A DNA stretch of 20,617 nucleotides from Collinsella aerofaciens (GTDB lineage Bacteria; Actinomycetota; Coriobacteriia; Coriobacteriales; Coriobacteriaceae), in NCBI GenBank assembly GCA_021639365.1, contig JAJXHK010000036.1, positions 1-20,617 on the forward strand. Direction: 5' to 3'. Shown piece after piece: positions 1 through 7,984 of this stretch (its first letter is position 1; every line of letters begins with the position of its first letter). A program made the position numbers and the translations under genes. The notes beneath the pieces were generated by a model. That model saw only the letters and a program-made list of their open reading frames with translations. It made no database searches and was not told where the DNA came from.

Positions 1-374
1 TGTATACCAGCCATTACATGGAGGAAGTCGAGCAGATCTGCAGCCGCATCATGATCATGGACGGTGGACGCGTGCTGGCGCAGGGCACTAACGACGAGCT
101 CAAGCGCATGATTCAGATGGGCGAGAAGATTGTAATCGAGGTCGGTGAGGTTCCGAGTGCGGCGCTCGGTGCCGTCGCAAGCCTGCCGCACGTTCTGGAC
201 CTTTCGGCAACGGCGGGACAGCTCACGTTTTCGTGCGAAGCGAGCCCGCACAACCTGACGGACATTCTCGATGCGCTGCGCTCGCATGACGTGCCGCTCG
301 GCCGCATCTATTCCGAACCGCCGACCCTCAACGACGTGTTCCTCGAGATCACCGGCCGCGAGCTGCGCGACTAG
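1..374 (+). CDS. ABC transporter ATP-binding protein, C-terminal part (DrrA/CcmA type)
   Basis: This is the 3' end of a gene that starts before the window; the reading frame is open from base 3. The first residues (TSHYMEEVEQICSRI) are the H-loop region that follows Walker B in drug/polysaccharide-type ABC ATPases, with the switch His at the fourth codon. The rest is the regulatory tail typical of DrrA/CcmA-type subunits, ending in PTLNDVFLEITGRELRD, a very common C-terminus in this family. Walker A, Q-loop and signature motif are outside the window. Two ABC-2 permeases follow at once (9-nt gap, then an overlap), so the three genes are read as one exporter operon in which this subunit hydrolyses ATP at the cytoplasmic face. 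The substrate cannot be told from the sequence. Confidence 0.9.
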   Translation, partial: YTSHYMEEVEQICSRIMIMDGGRVLAQGTNDELKRMIQMGEKIVIEVGEVPSAALGAVASLPHVLDLSATAGQLTFSCEASPHNLTDILDALRSHDVPLGRIYSEPPTLNDVFLEITGRELRD

Positions 375-383
375 GGGGCGGCC

Positions 384-1571
384 ATGTTCAACACCATCAT
401 CACCACGGTCAAGACGCTGCTGCGCCGGCCGAGCACGTGGGTCTGGGGCGCTCTCTTTCCTATTGCGCTTTCCACGATGTTCATGTTTATGTTTGCGAAC
501 CTCAGCTCCGACGGCACGGTCGACCCGGTGCCGGTTGCCGTCGTGGCGGACGAGGCCTGGGATGCCTCGACCTTTAAGGACGTGGCAGCTTCGCTTGCCA
601 AGGCAGGCGACGACCAGCTGCTCGATGTGAGCGAGTACGAAGACTTGGCTGCCGCGCGCAAAGCGCTCAAGGCCGGCGAGGTCGCGGGCATCTATATGGT
701 CGATGCCGCGGGCACGCCCAGGCTCACGCTGCTATCGAGTTACGACAGCTCTCGCGCCTCGTCGGTGCTCACCGACCGCAGCATCCTTGAAACGGTGGCA
801 AGCTCGTATACGCAAAATGCCGAGCTCATGGCCCAGATTGCTCAAGATGACCCGGCGGCGCTCGCCGACCCGGAGGCGGTTGCGCGCGCTCTGTCGCTCG
901 AGGGCGGAACCCGCCGCGTGAGCCTGACTCGTGCCACGCCCGATGGCACGGTCATCTACTATTACGCGCTTTTTGGCCTGGTCGCGATGATGTCTGCCGA
1001 GTTTGCCGCCTTGAGCGTCGTCGATTTGCAGCCTAATCTGTCGGGCCTTGGCGCGCGCCGCTGCGTGGGCGGTCTTTCCAAGACGGCGTCGCTGGCCGGC
1101 ATTTTTGTCGGCTCGTGGCTGGTTTCCTTGGCCTCGATGACGGTTGCGATCGGCTACGTGCGCCTAGTCGTTGGCGTCGACTTTGGCGGGCGCGAGGGGT
1201 TGTGCCTGCTGGGCGGGGCTGCATCCGCGCTTGCCGCGACGGGCCTGGGCCTTTTTGTGGGCACGCTGCCCGTTAAGGGCGGCAAGGCGTCCAAGTCGGG
1301 CATCCTCACAGGCTTTGCCACCACGTGCGCCTTGTTCGCCGGCCTCTACGGCGAGCCGGCGATGGCGCTTGCCGACGACGTCGCCCGCGCCTGCCCGGCC
1401 GAGTGCTGGCTCAACCCCGTCAAGCTCATCTGCGATATGTTCAATCGCCTGTATTTCTTTGAGGACCTGGGGCCCTTCGCCGTCCGCGCCGGCGCGCTCG
1501 TTCTGATGGCCCTGGTGTTTGTCGCCGCCGCTACGCTGATCTTTGGAAGGAGCCGCTATGAGCACCTTTAA
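384..1571 (+). CDS. ABC-2 type transporter permease (first of pair)
   Basis: A 395-residue membrane protein with the ABC-2 permease layout: a short cytoplasmic N-terminus, one membrane helix at about residues 19-40 (WGALFPIALSTMFMFMFANL), an external domain of about 150 residues, and five or six C-terminal helices from about residue 190. It starts 9 nt after the ATPase stop; the Shine-Dalgarno is weak (GGGGGCGG), as expected for a translationally coupled internal gene. Its last 14 nt overlap the next permease. Together with its partner it probably forms the heterodimeric membrane channel of an exporter driven by the upstream ATPase. The family exports drugs, lantibiotics, lipids or polysaccharides; nothing here narrows the substrate. 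Confidence 0.88.
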   Translation: MFNTIITTVKTLLRRPSTWVWGALFPIALSTMFMFMFANLSSDGTVDPVPVAVVADEAWDASTFKDVAASLAKAGDDQLLDVSEYEDLAAARKALKAGEVAGIYMVDAAGTPRLTLLSSYDSSRASSVLTDRSILETVASSYTQNAELMAQIAQDDPAALADPEAVARALSLEGGTRRVSLTRATPDGTVIYYYALFGLVAMMSAEFAALSVVDLQPNLSGLGARRCVGGLSKTASLAGIFVGSWLVSLASMTVAIGYVRLVVGVDFGGREGLCLLGGAASALAATGLGLFVGTLPVKGGKASKSGILTGFATTCALFAGLYGEPAMALADDVARACPAECWLNPVKLICDMFNRLYFFEDLGPFAVRAGALVLMALVFVAAATLIFGRSRYEHL

Positions 1572-2763
1572 GACCGCGCTTCGCATGGCGCTGGCGCACC
1601 CGTTCTACCTGCTCATCTATACGGTGTTCATCTCGCTCATGGGCGTATTCATCGCGGCCTCGGTGAGCTGGAACTCGTCGCAGCTCACCGAGTACAAGCC
1701 CTACGACACCAACGTGATTGTGGTCGACCGCGACAATAGCGATCTTTCGCGGGCGCTTACCAAGCACTTGGGCTCACGCTTTGACCTGGTCACGGGCATC
1801 GGCGACGACGCGTACGACCTCGCGGACGCGCTCGCCAAGAGCAACAGCGCCAAGGGCAGTGCCGATTGCGTGTTCTTTATCCCGGAGGGGTTTGAGGACG
1901 ATCTTGTTGCAGCCGCCCGTGCGGGGGAGGCCCTGCCCAAGCTCGACGTGACCTACGGTTCCGGCACCATGGCGGCGGCGCTCTCGTCTGCCGAGGCCTC
2001 GCGCTGGATCTCGCTCGCGGGCGCTGCGGCGGCGCTTGAACCCGCTGCCTCCAACGGTGACGTCGCCAAGGCCGCCGAGCATGCCGCCGCAAAACGCGCG
2101 GAGGTCCAGATCGAGCAGGTCAAGGTCGACTCGACTGCTGCTACCACGCTCGAGTCGTACTTCAACTTTGGCGCGTACGCGATCATCTCGTCGGTCATCG
2201 TGTCGGTGGGGCTGGTGTTCTCGGGCATGAACGAGCCCGAGCGCGTGCGCCGCATGGATGCCAGCCCGGTCTCTGAGCGCCAGCGTTCGCTCGCCGTGTT
2301 CGCGGCCGCCGCCGTGCTCACCGTCTGCATCTGGCTCGTGTCGAGCATGATGGGCGTCGTGGGCTTTGCCAGCGCGGTTGCCGAGGTCGGCGTGGGTCGC
2401 GTGTGCCTAGCGCTGGCGGCAACGTTTGCCCTGGCGTGCACGCCGCTGGCTGTTGGCTTTATGCTGTCGAGCCTGGGTGCGCGCGAGGAGCTGCTCAACG
2501 GTGTGGGCAACTTACTCGGCATGCTCATGACGTTTTTGGGTGGCGCCTGGATGCCGCTGTCGCTGATGGGTTCGGCCGTGCAGACCGTGGCGCATTTTGT
2601 GCCGACGTTTTGGGTGAACGACGCGATCGGCAAGGCGCTTGCCTCGGACCTGACGTCTGCCGCGCTGGGCGACATCGCCTGCGACCTGGGCGTCACGGTG
2701 CTCTTCGCCGCCGCCATCGCCGCCGTAGGCCTAGCCCTCGCCCACAACAAATCCCGCGTCTAG
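1558..2763 (+). CDS. ABC-2 type transporter permease (second of pair)
   Basis: 401 residues from ATG 1558. This start is chosen over an in-frame TTG at 1543 because a near-perfect Shine-Dalgarno (GGAAGGAG, 1545-1552) lies 5 nt before the ATG. The gene overlaps the end of the first permease by 14 nt, indicating coupling. The protein has one N-terminal helix (about 17-35), an external region rich in Ala/Lys/Glu, then a bundle of five or six helices from about residue 205, including a conserved-looking stretch GMLMTFLGGAWMPLSLMG that resembles the fifth-helix region of ABC-2 permeases. Same fold and length class as its neighbour but clearly divergent in sequence, so the pair looks like an old duplication forming a heterodimer. 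The inverted-repeat cassette begins 11 nt after the stop. Confidence 0.88.
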   Translation: MSTFKTALRMALAHPFYLLIYTVFISLMGVFIAASVSWNSSQLTEYKPYDTNVIVVDRDNSDLSRALTKHLGSRFDLVTGIGDDAYDLADALAKSNSAKGSADCVFFIPEGFEDDLVAAARAGEALPKLDVTYGSGTMAAALSSAEASRWISLAGAAAALEPAASNGDVAKAAEHAAAKRAEVQIEQVKVDSTAATTLESYFNFGAYAIISSVIVSVGLVFSGMNEPERVRRMDASPVSERQRSLAVFAAAAVLTVCIWLVSSMMGVVGFASAVAEVGVGRVCLALAATFALACTPLAVGFMLSSLGAREELLNGVGNLLGMLMTFLGGAWMPLSLMGSAVQTVAHFVPTFWVNDAIGKALASDLTSAALGDIACDLGVTVLFAAAIAAVGLALAHNKSRV

Positions 2764-2773
2764 CCACCTAGTC

Positions 2774-2827
2774 ATTGGGGACAGTCTTTGCCGATTCGCC
2801 GGCAGGGCTGGCAGGGACTGTCCCAAT
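2774..2827. repeat. Inverted repeat, GGGGACAGTC type (copy 1 of unit A)
   Basis: Arms at 2774-2792 (ATTGGGGACAGTCTTTGCC) and 2810-2827 are nearly complementary: 13 of 15 core positions pair. The central segment holds a GCCGGC palindrome. It starts 11 nt after the upstream permease stop, so it lies in the operon's 3' untranslated region. A second copy is at 6444-6499. There is no T-tract on either strand, so it is not a classical terminator. A REP-like extragenic palindrome is my reading. Confidence 0.85.
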
Positions 2828-2846
2828 ATGTCGGCACTTGGGGACC

Positions 2847-2925
2847 ACTCATTGGGGACAGACTTAAATGAGCGATTTCACTCATTTAAGTCTGTCCCCA
2901 ATGAGTAAGTCTGTCCCCAATGAGT
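2847..2925. repeat. Perfect 26-bp inverted repeat plus duplicated arm (copy 1 of unit B)
   Basis: The arms at 2847-2872 and 2881-2906 are perfect reverse complements over 26 bp, with an 8-nt loop (CGATTTCA). The last 19 nt of the right arm (AAGTCTGTCCCCAATGAGT, 2888-2906) are duplicated in tandem at 2907-2925. A half-site of the related type, TCGGCACTTGGGGAC, precedes it at 2831-2845. The same unit recurs at 6508-6565 behind the next ABC operon. Could act as an mRNA 3'-end stabiliser, as a target of a REP-associated Y1 transposase, or both. Confidence 0.9.
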
Positions 2926-2932
2926 AGGTTGG

Positions 2933-3008
2933 AAAATAGTTCGCGCACGTCGCTTAAAAATAGTTCGCCGGGGTTTACTATTAGCCTAGAAAAGTAGCAG
3001 AAGGCTAA
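2933..3008 (+). promoter_or_regulatory. Promoter region of the second ABC operon, with a 12-bp direct repeat
   Basis: The 12-mer AAAATAGTTCGC occurs exactly twice, at 2933-2944 and 2957-2968, a 24-bp period that would place both copies on about the same face of the helix. A -10-like TACTAT lies at 2976-2981; the -35 position (CTTAAA, 2953-2958) is poor, which fits an activated promoter. A 7-bp inverted repeat (TTAGCCT 2981-2987 / AGGCTAA 3002-3008) sits just before the ribosome binding site. The repeat looks like a regulator-binding site; the regulator is not in the window. Confidence 0.45.
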
Positions 3009-3022
3009 CAACGGGGGATAGC

Positions 3023-3736
<714 letters not shown>

Positions 3737-3744
3737 GCGGCACC

Positions 3745-6411
3745 ATGACACCTCTCGCAAAACGCCTCCCGCGCGAGCTGCGCCGCAATATCGGCAAGTA
3801 CCTGGGCATCTTTTTGCTTATGTGCGGAAGTATCGCCCTTACCTCGGGCTTTTTGCTCGCGGCGCATTCCATCGGTTGCCTTATCGACGACATGCGCGAT
3901 GCGTACACGATCGAGGACGGCCGCGTGACCACCTCCTTCGAGGCCACCAAAGACCAGCTCAAGGCAGCCGAGGATGCAGCCGGCGACGTCGGCGGCGTCA
4001 CGCTCTACAAGAATTTCTCCATCGACGCCATCATCAAAAAGACCGCCGGCGACGACGGCACCAAGCGCACCCTGCGCACCTATGCGCACCGCACCAAGGT
4101 CGATATCGCGTCCTACTGTGAGGGCAGGCAGCCCAAGGCGGACGACGAGGTGGCCATCGACCGCGTTTTTGCCACCAACAACGACCTCGCCGTGGGCGAT
4201 AGGGTCGAGCTCGAGGGTCGCACCTACACCATCTGCGGCATCATGACCCAGCCCGATAGCCAGGCGCTGTTCCTCAACAATTCGGACTTCACGGTGAACA
4301 CCATCACGTACGGCGTGGCCGAGGTCACCGACGCCGGCTTTACCGTGCTCGAGGATGCCGGCGGCGCGCCTGCCTACACCTACTCCTTTACCTTTACCGA
4401 CCGCGATCTCCCCACCGCGGATCGCATCGATGCGGAGCAGGATATGGTCGAGGCGCTGACCGATGCCGATGCGCGCGTGGACGATCTGATCGATGCCGAT
4501 TCCAACCAGGGTATTGGCTACGCGCGCGACGACGTAGACGGCGACTCCATGATGTGGATGACGCTGCTCGACATTATCATCGTGATCATGGCGTTTGTCT
4601 TTGTGGTCCTTACCGACGCCACCATCGAGGAGGAGAGCGCCATCATCGGCACGCTGCTCGCCAGCGGCTATCGTCGACGCGAGATCGTGCTGCACTACCT
4701 GGCACTTCCCGCCATCGTGGGCGTGGTCGCGGCGCTTTTGGGCACTGCGCTCGGCGTTGCGTTCTTTACCGAGCCCATGCGCGGTCTCTACTACGGCTCG
4801 TACAGCCTGCCGCCCTTCCAGGTGTACTGGAGCTGGGAAATCTTTGTGAAGTGCGCTGTGGTCCCCGCCGCCGCGCTCATCCTCATCACGCTGGTGGGTC
4901 TGCTCCGCAAAATGGGCAAGACGCCGCTGCAGTTCCTTCGTCACGAGGCGAGCGGCAAATCGGGCACCAAGCGCGGTCTGCGGCTGCCGGAACGCATGGG
5001 CTTTGTCTCCCGCTTCCGCCTGCGCGTCTTCCTGCGCAACCTGGGCAACTTCGCCACGCTCTTCGTGGGCATCGCGTTTGGGTCGCTGCTTTTGCTCTTT
5101 GGCCTGGCGATCCTGCCCACGATGACGCACTATGCGGACAACCTGGAGACGAGCCTGGTCGCCGAGCATCAGTACACACTCAAGGCGCCGCTGGAGCTCG
5201 AGGGCACTACCGAGGAGCGCGAGCAGTGGTCGGCACTCGAGCGCTTGCAGTCGGTTGACGGCGCGCTGCTTTCTGCCGCCCAGGATGCCGATGACGAGCT
5301 TGACGGCGCGGCCGATGCGGCGCAGACGGCAGCCGATGCCGCGACCGCATCTCCGTCTGCCGAGAGCCTGACCGCAGCGCAGGATGCGCTTGCCAAGGTC
5401 CAGGACAAGAAGGATGCGCTCTACGCGCGCCTTGACGATCTTGCCGCTGCCCTCGGCTGCAACCGCGACGAGGCCATCGGCCTGATCGACAAGGCCTCTA
5501 AGATCGACACTGACAACGACGATATCCACCCGGTCAATACGACCGACAACGGCGCTGGCGCAATCGCGCGGGCCGAGAAATACGCCGTCTACCAGCTGCA
5601 ATACGACCGCGGCGATGGTAATGGCGAGGAGACGATTTCTGTCTACGGCGTCTCGGCAAACTCGCGCTACTGGAAGGGCCTCGACGTCGGCGATGGGCGC
5701 GTTGTCTTTGGCGGCGGCCTGCTCGACAAGTTTGGCTGGAGCGAGGGCCAGAAGGTCACGCTCCACGACAAGTATGAGGGCGAGAATTATTCCTTTGAAT
5801 ACGCGGGCAAGGACTGCGTTTGGGGCTCTAAGTCGGACATGAATATCTATATGAGCATCGATGACTTTAACGAGCTGTTCGGCAACGACGCCGCCTACTT
5901 TAACGGCTATGTGAGCAACGAGAAGCTCGACCTCGACGCGCGCTACTTTGCCGGTGACACTACGCCCGACGACATGCGCGCCGTGGGTGACCAGTTCATC
6001 GGCATGATGAGCAAAATGATCGGCATGATGATTGGGCTCGCGGTGTTTATCTTCCTGCTGTTTATGTACCTGCTGACCAAAGCGGTGATCGACCACAGCG
6101 CCCGTTCGATCAGCTACATGAAAGTCTTTGGCTATCGCGATAGCGAGATCTCGCATCTGTACATCCGCTCGATCACGCTGTGCGTGGCGGTGTCACTCGT
6201 GCTGAGCCTGCCGGTCATTATTGGCTCGCTCACGGCCATCTTCCGCTCGATGCTGCTCGCCTACAACGGCAATATCGAGATCTACGTGCCCGCTTGGTCC
6301 ATGGCTGCATGCGTCGGCATTGGCTTTGCGACCTACCTGGTCGTGGCGCTGCTACACACGCGCTCTATCAAGCGCGTCAGCCTGGCCGAAGCCCTCAAGG
6401 TGCAAGAGTAG
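3745..6411 (+). CDS. FtsX-type ABC transporter permease, large (MacB/LolC superfamily)
   Basis: 888 residues from ATG 3745; the frame is open further upstream but that stretch overlaps the ATPase gene, and the N-terminus MTPLAKRLPRELRRNIGKYL is the expected start. Helices are seen at about 20-42, 273-291, 319-343, 368-388, 433-456, 756-780, 808-832 and 850-870: two FtsX blocks (about 270-395 and 755-880), each preceded by one helix and a large external domain. Signature segments around TIEEESAIIGTLLASGYRR and SYMKVFGYRDSEISHLYIRS mark the cytoplasmic coupling regions. The second external domain contains an Ala/Asp/Lys-rich helical stretch at about 502-572 that reads as a coiled coil. Works with the upstream ATPase; substrate unknown. 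The stop is followed within 3 nt by the repeat cassette. Confidence 0.92.
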   Translation: MTPLAKRLPRELRRNIGKYLGIFLLMCGSIALTSGFLLAAHSIGCLIDDMRDAYTIEDGRVTTSFEATKDQLKAAEDAAGDVGGVTLYKNFSIDAIIKKTAGDDGTKRTLRTYAHRTKVDIASYCEGRQPKADDEVAIDRVFATNNDLAVGDRVELEGRTYTICGIMTQPDSQALFLNNSDFTVNTITYGVAEVTDAGFTVLEDAGGAPAYTYSFTFTDRDLPTADRIDAEQDMVEALTDADARVDDLIDADSNQGIGYARDDVDGDSMMWMTLLDIIIVIMAFVFVVLTDATIEEESAIIGTLLASGYRRREIVLHYLALPAIVGVVAALLGTALGVAFFTEPMRGLYYGSYSLPPFQVYWSWEIFVKCAVVPAAALILITLVGLLRKMGKTPLQFLRHEASGKSGTKRGLRLPERMGFVSRFRLRVFLRNLGNFATLFVGIAFGSLLLLFGLAILPTMTHYADNLETSLVAEHQYTLKAPLELEGTTEEREQWSALERLQSVDGALLSAAQDADDELDGAADAAQTAADAATASPSAESLTAAQDALAKVQDKKDALYARLDDLAAALGCNRDEAIGLIDKASKIDTDNDDIHPVNTTDNGAGAIARAEKYAVYQLQYDRGDGNGEETISVYGVSANSRYWKGLDVGDGRVVFGGGLLDKFGWSEGQKVTLHDKYEGENYSFEYAGKDCVWGSKSDMNIYMSIDDFNELFGNDAAYFNGYVSNEKLDLDARYFAGDTTPDDMRAVGDQFIGMMSKMIGMMIGLAVFIFLLFMYLLTKAVIDHSARSISYMKVFGYRDSEISHLYIRSITLCVAVSLVLSLPVIIGSLTAIFRSMLLAYNGNIEIYVPAWSMAACVGIGFATYLVVALLHTRSIKRVSLAEALKVQE

Positions 6412-6413
6412 CA

Positions 6414-6499
6414 ATTGGGGACGTTCTTAAACGACTAGTCGTTGGGGACAGTCTTTGCCGATTCGCCGGCTCGCCGGCCGGATTGGCAAGGACTGTCCC
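6414..6499. repeat. GGGGAC half-site and inverted repeat (copy 2 of unit A)
   Basis: A half-site ATTGGGGACGTTCTTA (6414-6429) is followed by the perfect 12-bp palindrome ACGACTAGTCGT (6431-6442), which runs into the left arm GGGGACAGTCTTTGCC (6444-6459). The right arm is GGCAAGGACTGTCCC (6485-6499), 14 of 15 complementary. The centre is GC-rich with GCCGGC repeats. It begins 3 nt after the permease stop. The arrangement matches the copy at 2774-2827, with an extra half-site in front. Confidence 0.85.
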
Positions 6500-6507
6500 T
6501 GGCGGCG

Positions 6508-6565
6508 CTCATTGGGGACAGACTTAAATGAGTGGTTTCAGTCATTTAAGTCTGTCCCCAATGAG
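6508..6565. repeat. Perfect 24-bp inverted repeat (copy 2 of unit B)
   Basis: Arms 6508-6531 and 6542-6565 pair perfectly over 24 bp around a 10-nt loop (GTGGTTTCAG). The arm sequence (CTCATTGGGGACAGACTTAA and on) is the same as in the element at 2847-2906, and only the loop and outermost bases differ. Arms conserved while loops vary implies that the paired structure, or recognition of the arms, matters. Confidence 0.9.
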
Positions 6566-6574
6566 TGCCTGCGC

Positions 6575-6605
6575 TTGACTTCAACCCCACTTCACCGGGT
6601 ACCAT
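6575..6605 (+). promoter_or_regulatory. Candidate promoter of the DUF362 gene
   Basis: TTGACT (6575-6580) is a good -35 hexamer; TACCAT (6600-6605) is a partial -10 at a 19-bp spacing, slightly long. It lies just after the repeat cassette and about 40 nt before the ATG. A weak call. Confidence 0.35.
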
Positions 6606-6647
6606 CTCCTATGTCTGTAACGCAATATAGACCGAGGGGATAGATCT

Positions 6648-7853
6648 ATGACCGCAACTGCACCCGCAGCGCCCGCTAAGGTGTACTTTACCAACCTGCG
6701 CACGCATGCTCGCGAGAGCCAGCTCGACAAACTCAAACGCCTCATTCGCCGCGCCGGCATTGAGCAGATCGACTTTCAGAACAAGTTCGTCGCCATCAAG
6801 ATTCACTTTGGCGAGCTGGGTAACCTGAGCTTTCTGCGCCCAAACTACGCCCGCGCCGTCGCCGACGTGGTGAAGGAGCTGGGCGGCAAGCCCTTCCTCA
6901 CCGACTGCAACACGCTCTACGTCGGTAGCCGCAAAAACGCGCTCGAGCACATCGATACCGCCTACCAGAACGGCTTTACCCCGTATGCCACGGGTTGCCA
7001 GATCATCATCGCCGACGGCCTCAAGGGCACCGACGAGGCGCTTGTCCCGGTCGAGGGCGGCGAGTACGTGCGCGAGGCAAAGATCGGTCAGGCACTTATG
7101 GATGCCGATATCGTGATCAGCCTTACGCACTTTAAGGGTCATGAGCAGGCGGGCTTTGGCGGCGCCATGAAGAACCTGGGCATGGGAGGCGGCAGCCGTG
7201 CCGGCAAGATGGAGCAGCATGCCGCCGGCAAGCCGAACGTCTCGACCGAACACTGCGTTGGCTGCCGTGCCTGCGAAAAGATCTGCGCGCACAACGCTAT
7301 CTCGTTCGACGACACCCGCGAGCGCGAGCTTGCCAACGGCAACACCCGCACGGTCCACGTCGCTGCCATCGACCACGATCGCTGCGTGGGCTGCGGCCGC
7401 TGCATTGCGGCATGCAACCAGGACTGCATCAAGCCCGGCTATGACGCCGCGGCCGACGTGCTCAACTGCAAGATCGCCGAGTACACCAAGGCCGTCGTCG
7501 ACGGCCGCCCGAGCTTCCACATCTCGCTTGCCATGGACATCAGTCCCAACTGCGACTGCCATCCCGAAAACGATACGCCCATCGTCAACGACATCGGCAT
7601 GTTCGCGAGCTTCGACCCGGTCGCCATCGACCAGGCCTGCGCCGATGCCGTCATGGCATCCGAGCCGCTGCCCAACACCGAGCTTACCGACAGTGCGGCC
7701 AAGATGGAGCACAACCACGAGCATCTGGAGGGCGAGCAGGCTAAGGACCCCTTCTGCATCACGCATCCCGACACCGACTGGCGCGCGTGCATCGCGCATG
7801 CCGAGAAGATCGGCCTGGGCACGAGCAAGTACGAGCTCATCGAGGTCAAGTAG
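6648..7853 (+). CDS. DUF362 domain protein with two 4Fe-4S ferredoxin motifs
   Basis: 401 residues; ATG 6648 follows GAGGGGA at a normal distance. A DUF362 region covers both ends (N-terminal KVYFTNLRT through KNLGMGGGSRAGK, and C-terminal ISPNCDCHPENDTPIVNDIG...FDPVAIDQA). Between them sits a bacterial ferredoxin pair: Cys203, 206, 209, 213 (CVGCRACEKIC) and Cys246, 249, 252, 256 (CVGCGRCIAAC), each CxxCxxCxxxC, so two [4Fe-4S] clusters are expected, probably low-potential electron carriers. No signal peptide or membrane helix, so it should be cytoplasmic. The physiological partner is unknown for the family; such proteins are common in anaerobes. Monocistronic: own candidate promoter, repeat cassette before it, strong terminator after it. 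Confidence 0.93.
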   Translation: MTATAPAAPAKVYFTNLRTHARESQLDKLKRLIRRAGIEQIDFQNKFVAIKIHFGELGNLSFLRPNYARAVADVVKELGGKPFLTDCNTLYVGSRKNALEHIDTAYQNGFTPYATGCQIIIADGLKGTDEALVPVEGGEYVREAKIGQALMDADIVISLTHFKGHEQAGFGGAMKNLGMGGGSRAGKMEQHAAGKPNVSTEHCVGCRACEKICAHNAISFDDTRERELANGNTRTVHVAAIDHDRCVGCGRCIAACNQDCIKPGYDAAADVLNCKIAEYTKAVVDGRPSFHISLAMDISPNCDCHPENDTPIVNDIGMFASFDPVAIDQACADAVMASEPLPNTELTDSAAKMEHNHEHLEGEQAKDPFCITHPDTDWRACIAHAEKIGLGTSKYELIEVK

Positions 7854-7900
7854 CGCCTAGCTATTGGACAAAACAAGCGCATTCGTGGCTTAATTCAAGC

Positions 7901-7939
7901 AAAATCCGCCCGCGAGCACAGCGCTCGCGGGCGGATTTT
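7901..7939. terminator. Bidirectional rho-independent terminator
   Basis: A perfect 17-bp stem, AAAATCCGCCCGCGAGC (7901-7917) with its complement at 7923-7939, around a 5-nt loop. The stem's A4 and T4 ends supply a U-tract on both strands. It lies between the convergent DUF362 gene (+) and hydrolase gene (-), the expected site for a shared terminator. Confidence 0.9.
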
Positions 7940-7984
7940 CGGAAGTGCTAGGGGTCAGATAGACCAGTAAACCGTACTATTTGC

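Noticed and set aside
2774..2925. Repeat cassette read as a CRISPR array or a rho-independent terminator
   Set aside because: The units are palindromic with no regular unique spacers, and no U-tract follows either stem.
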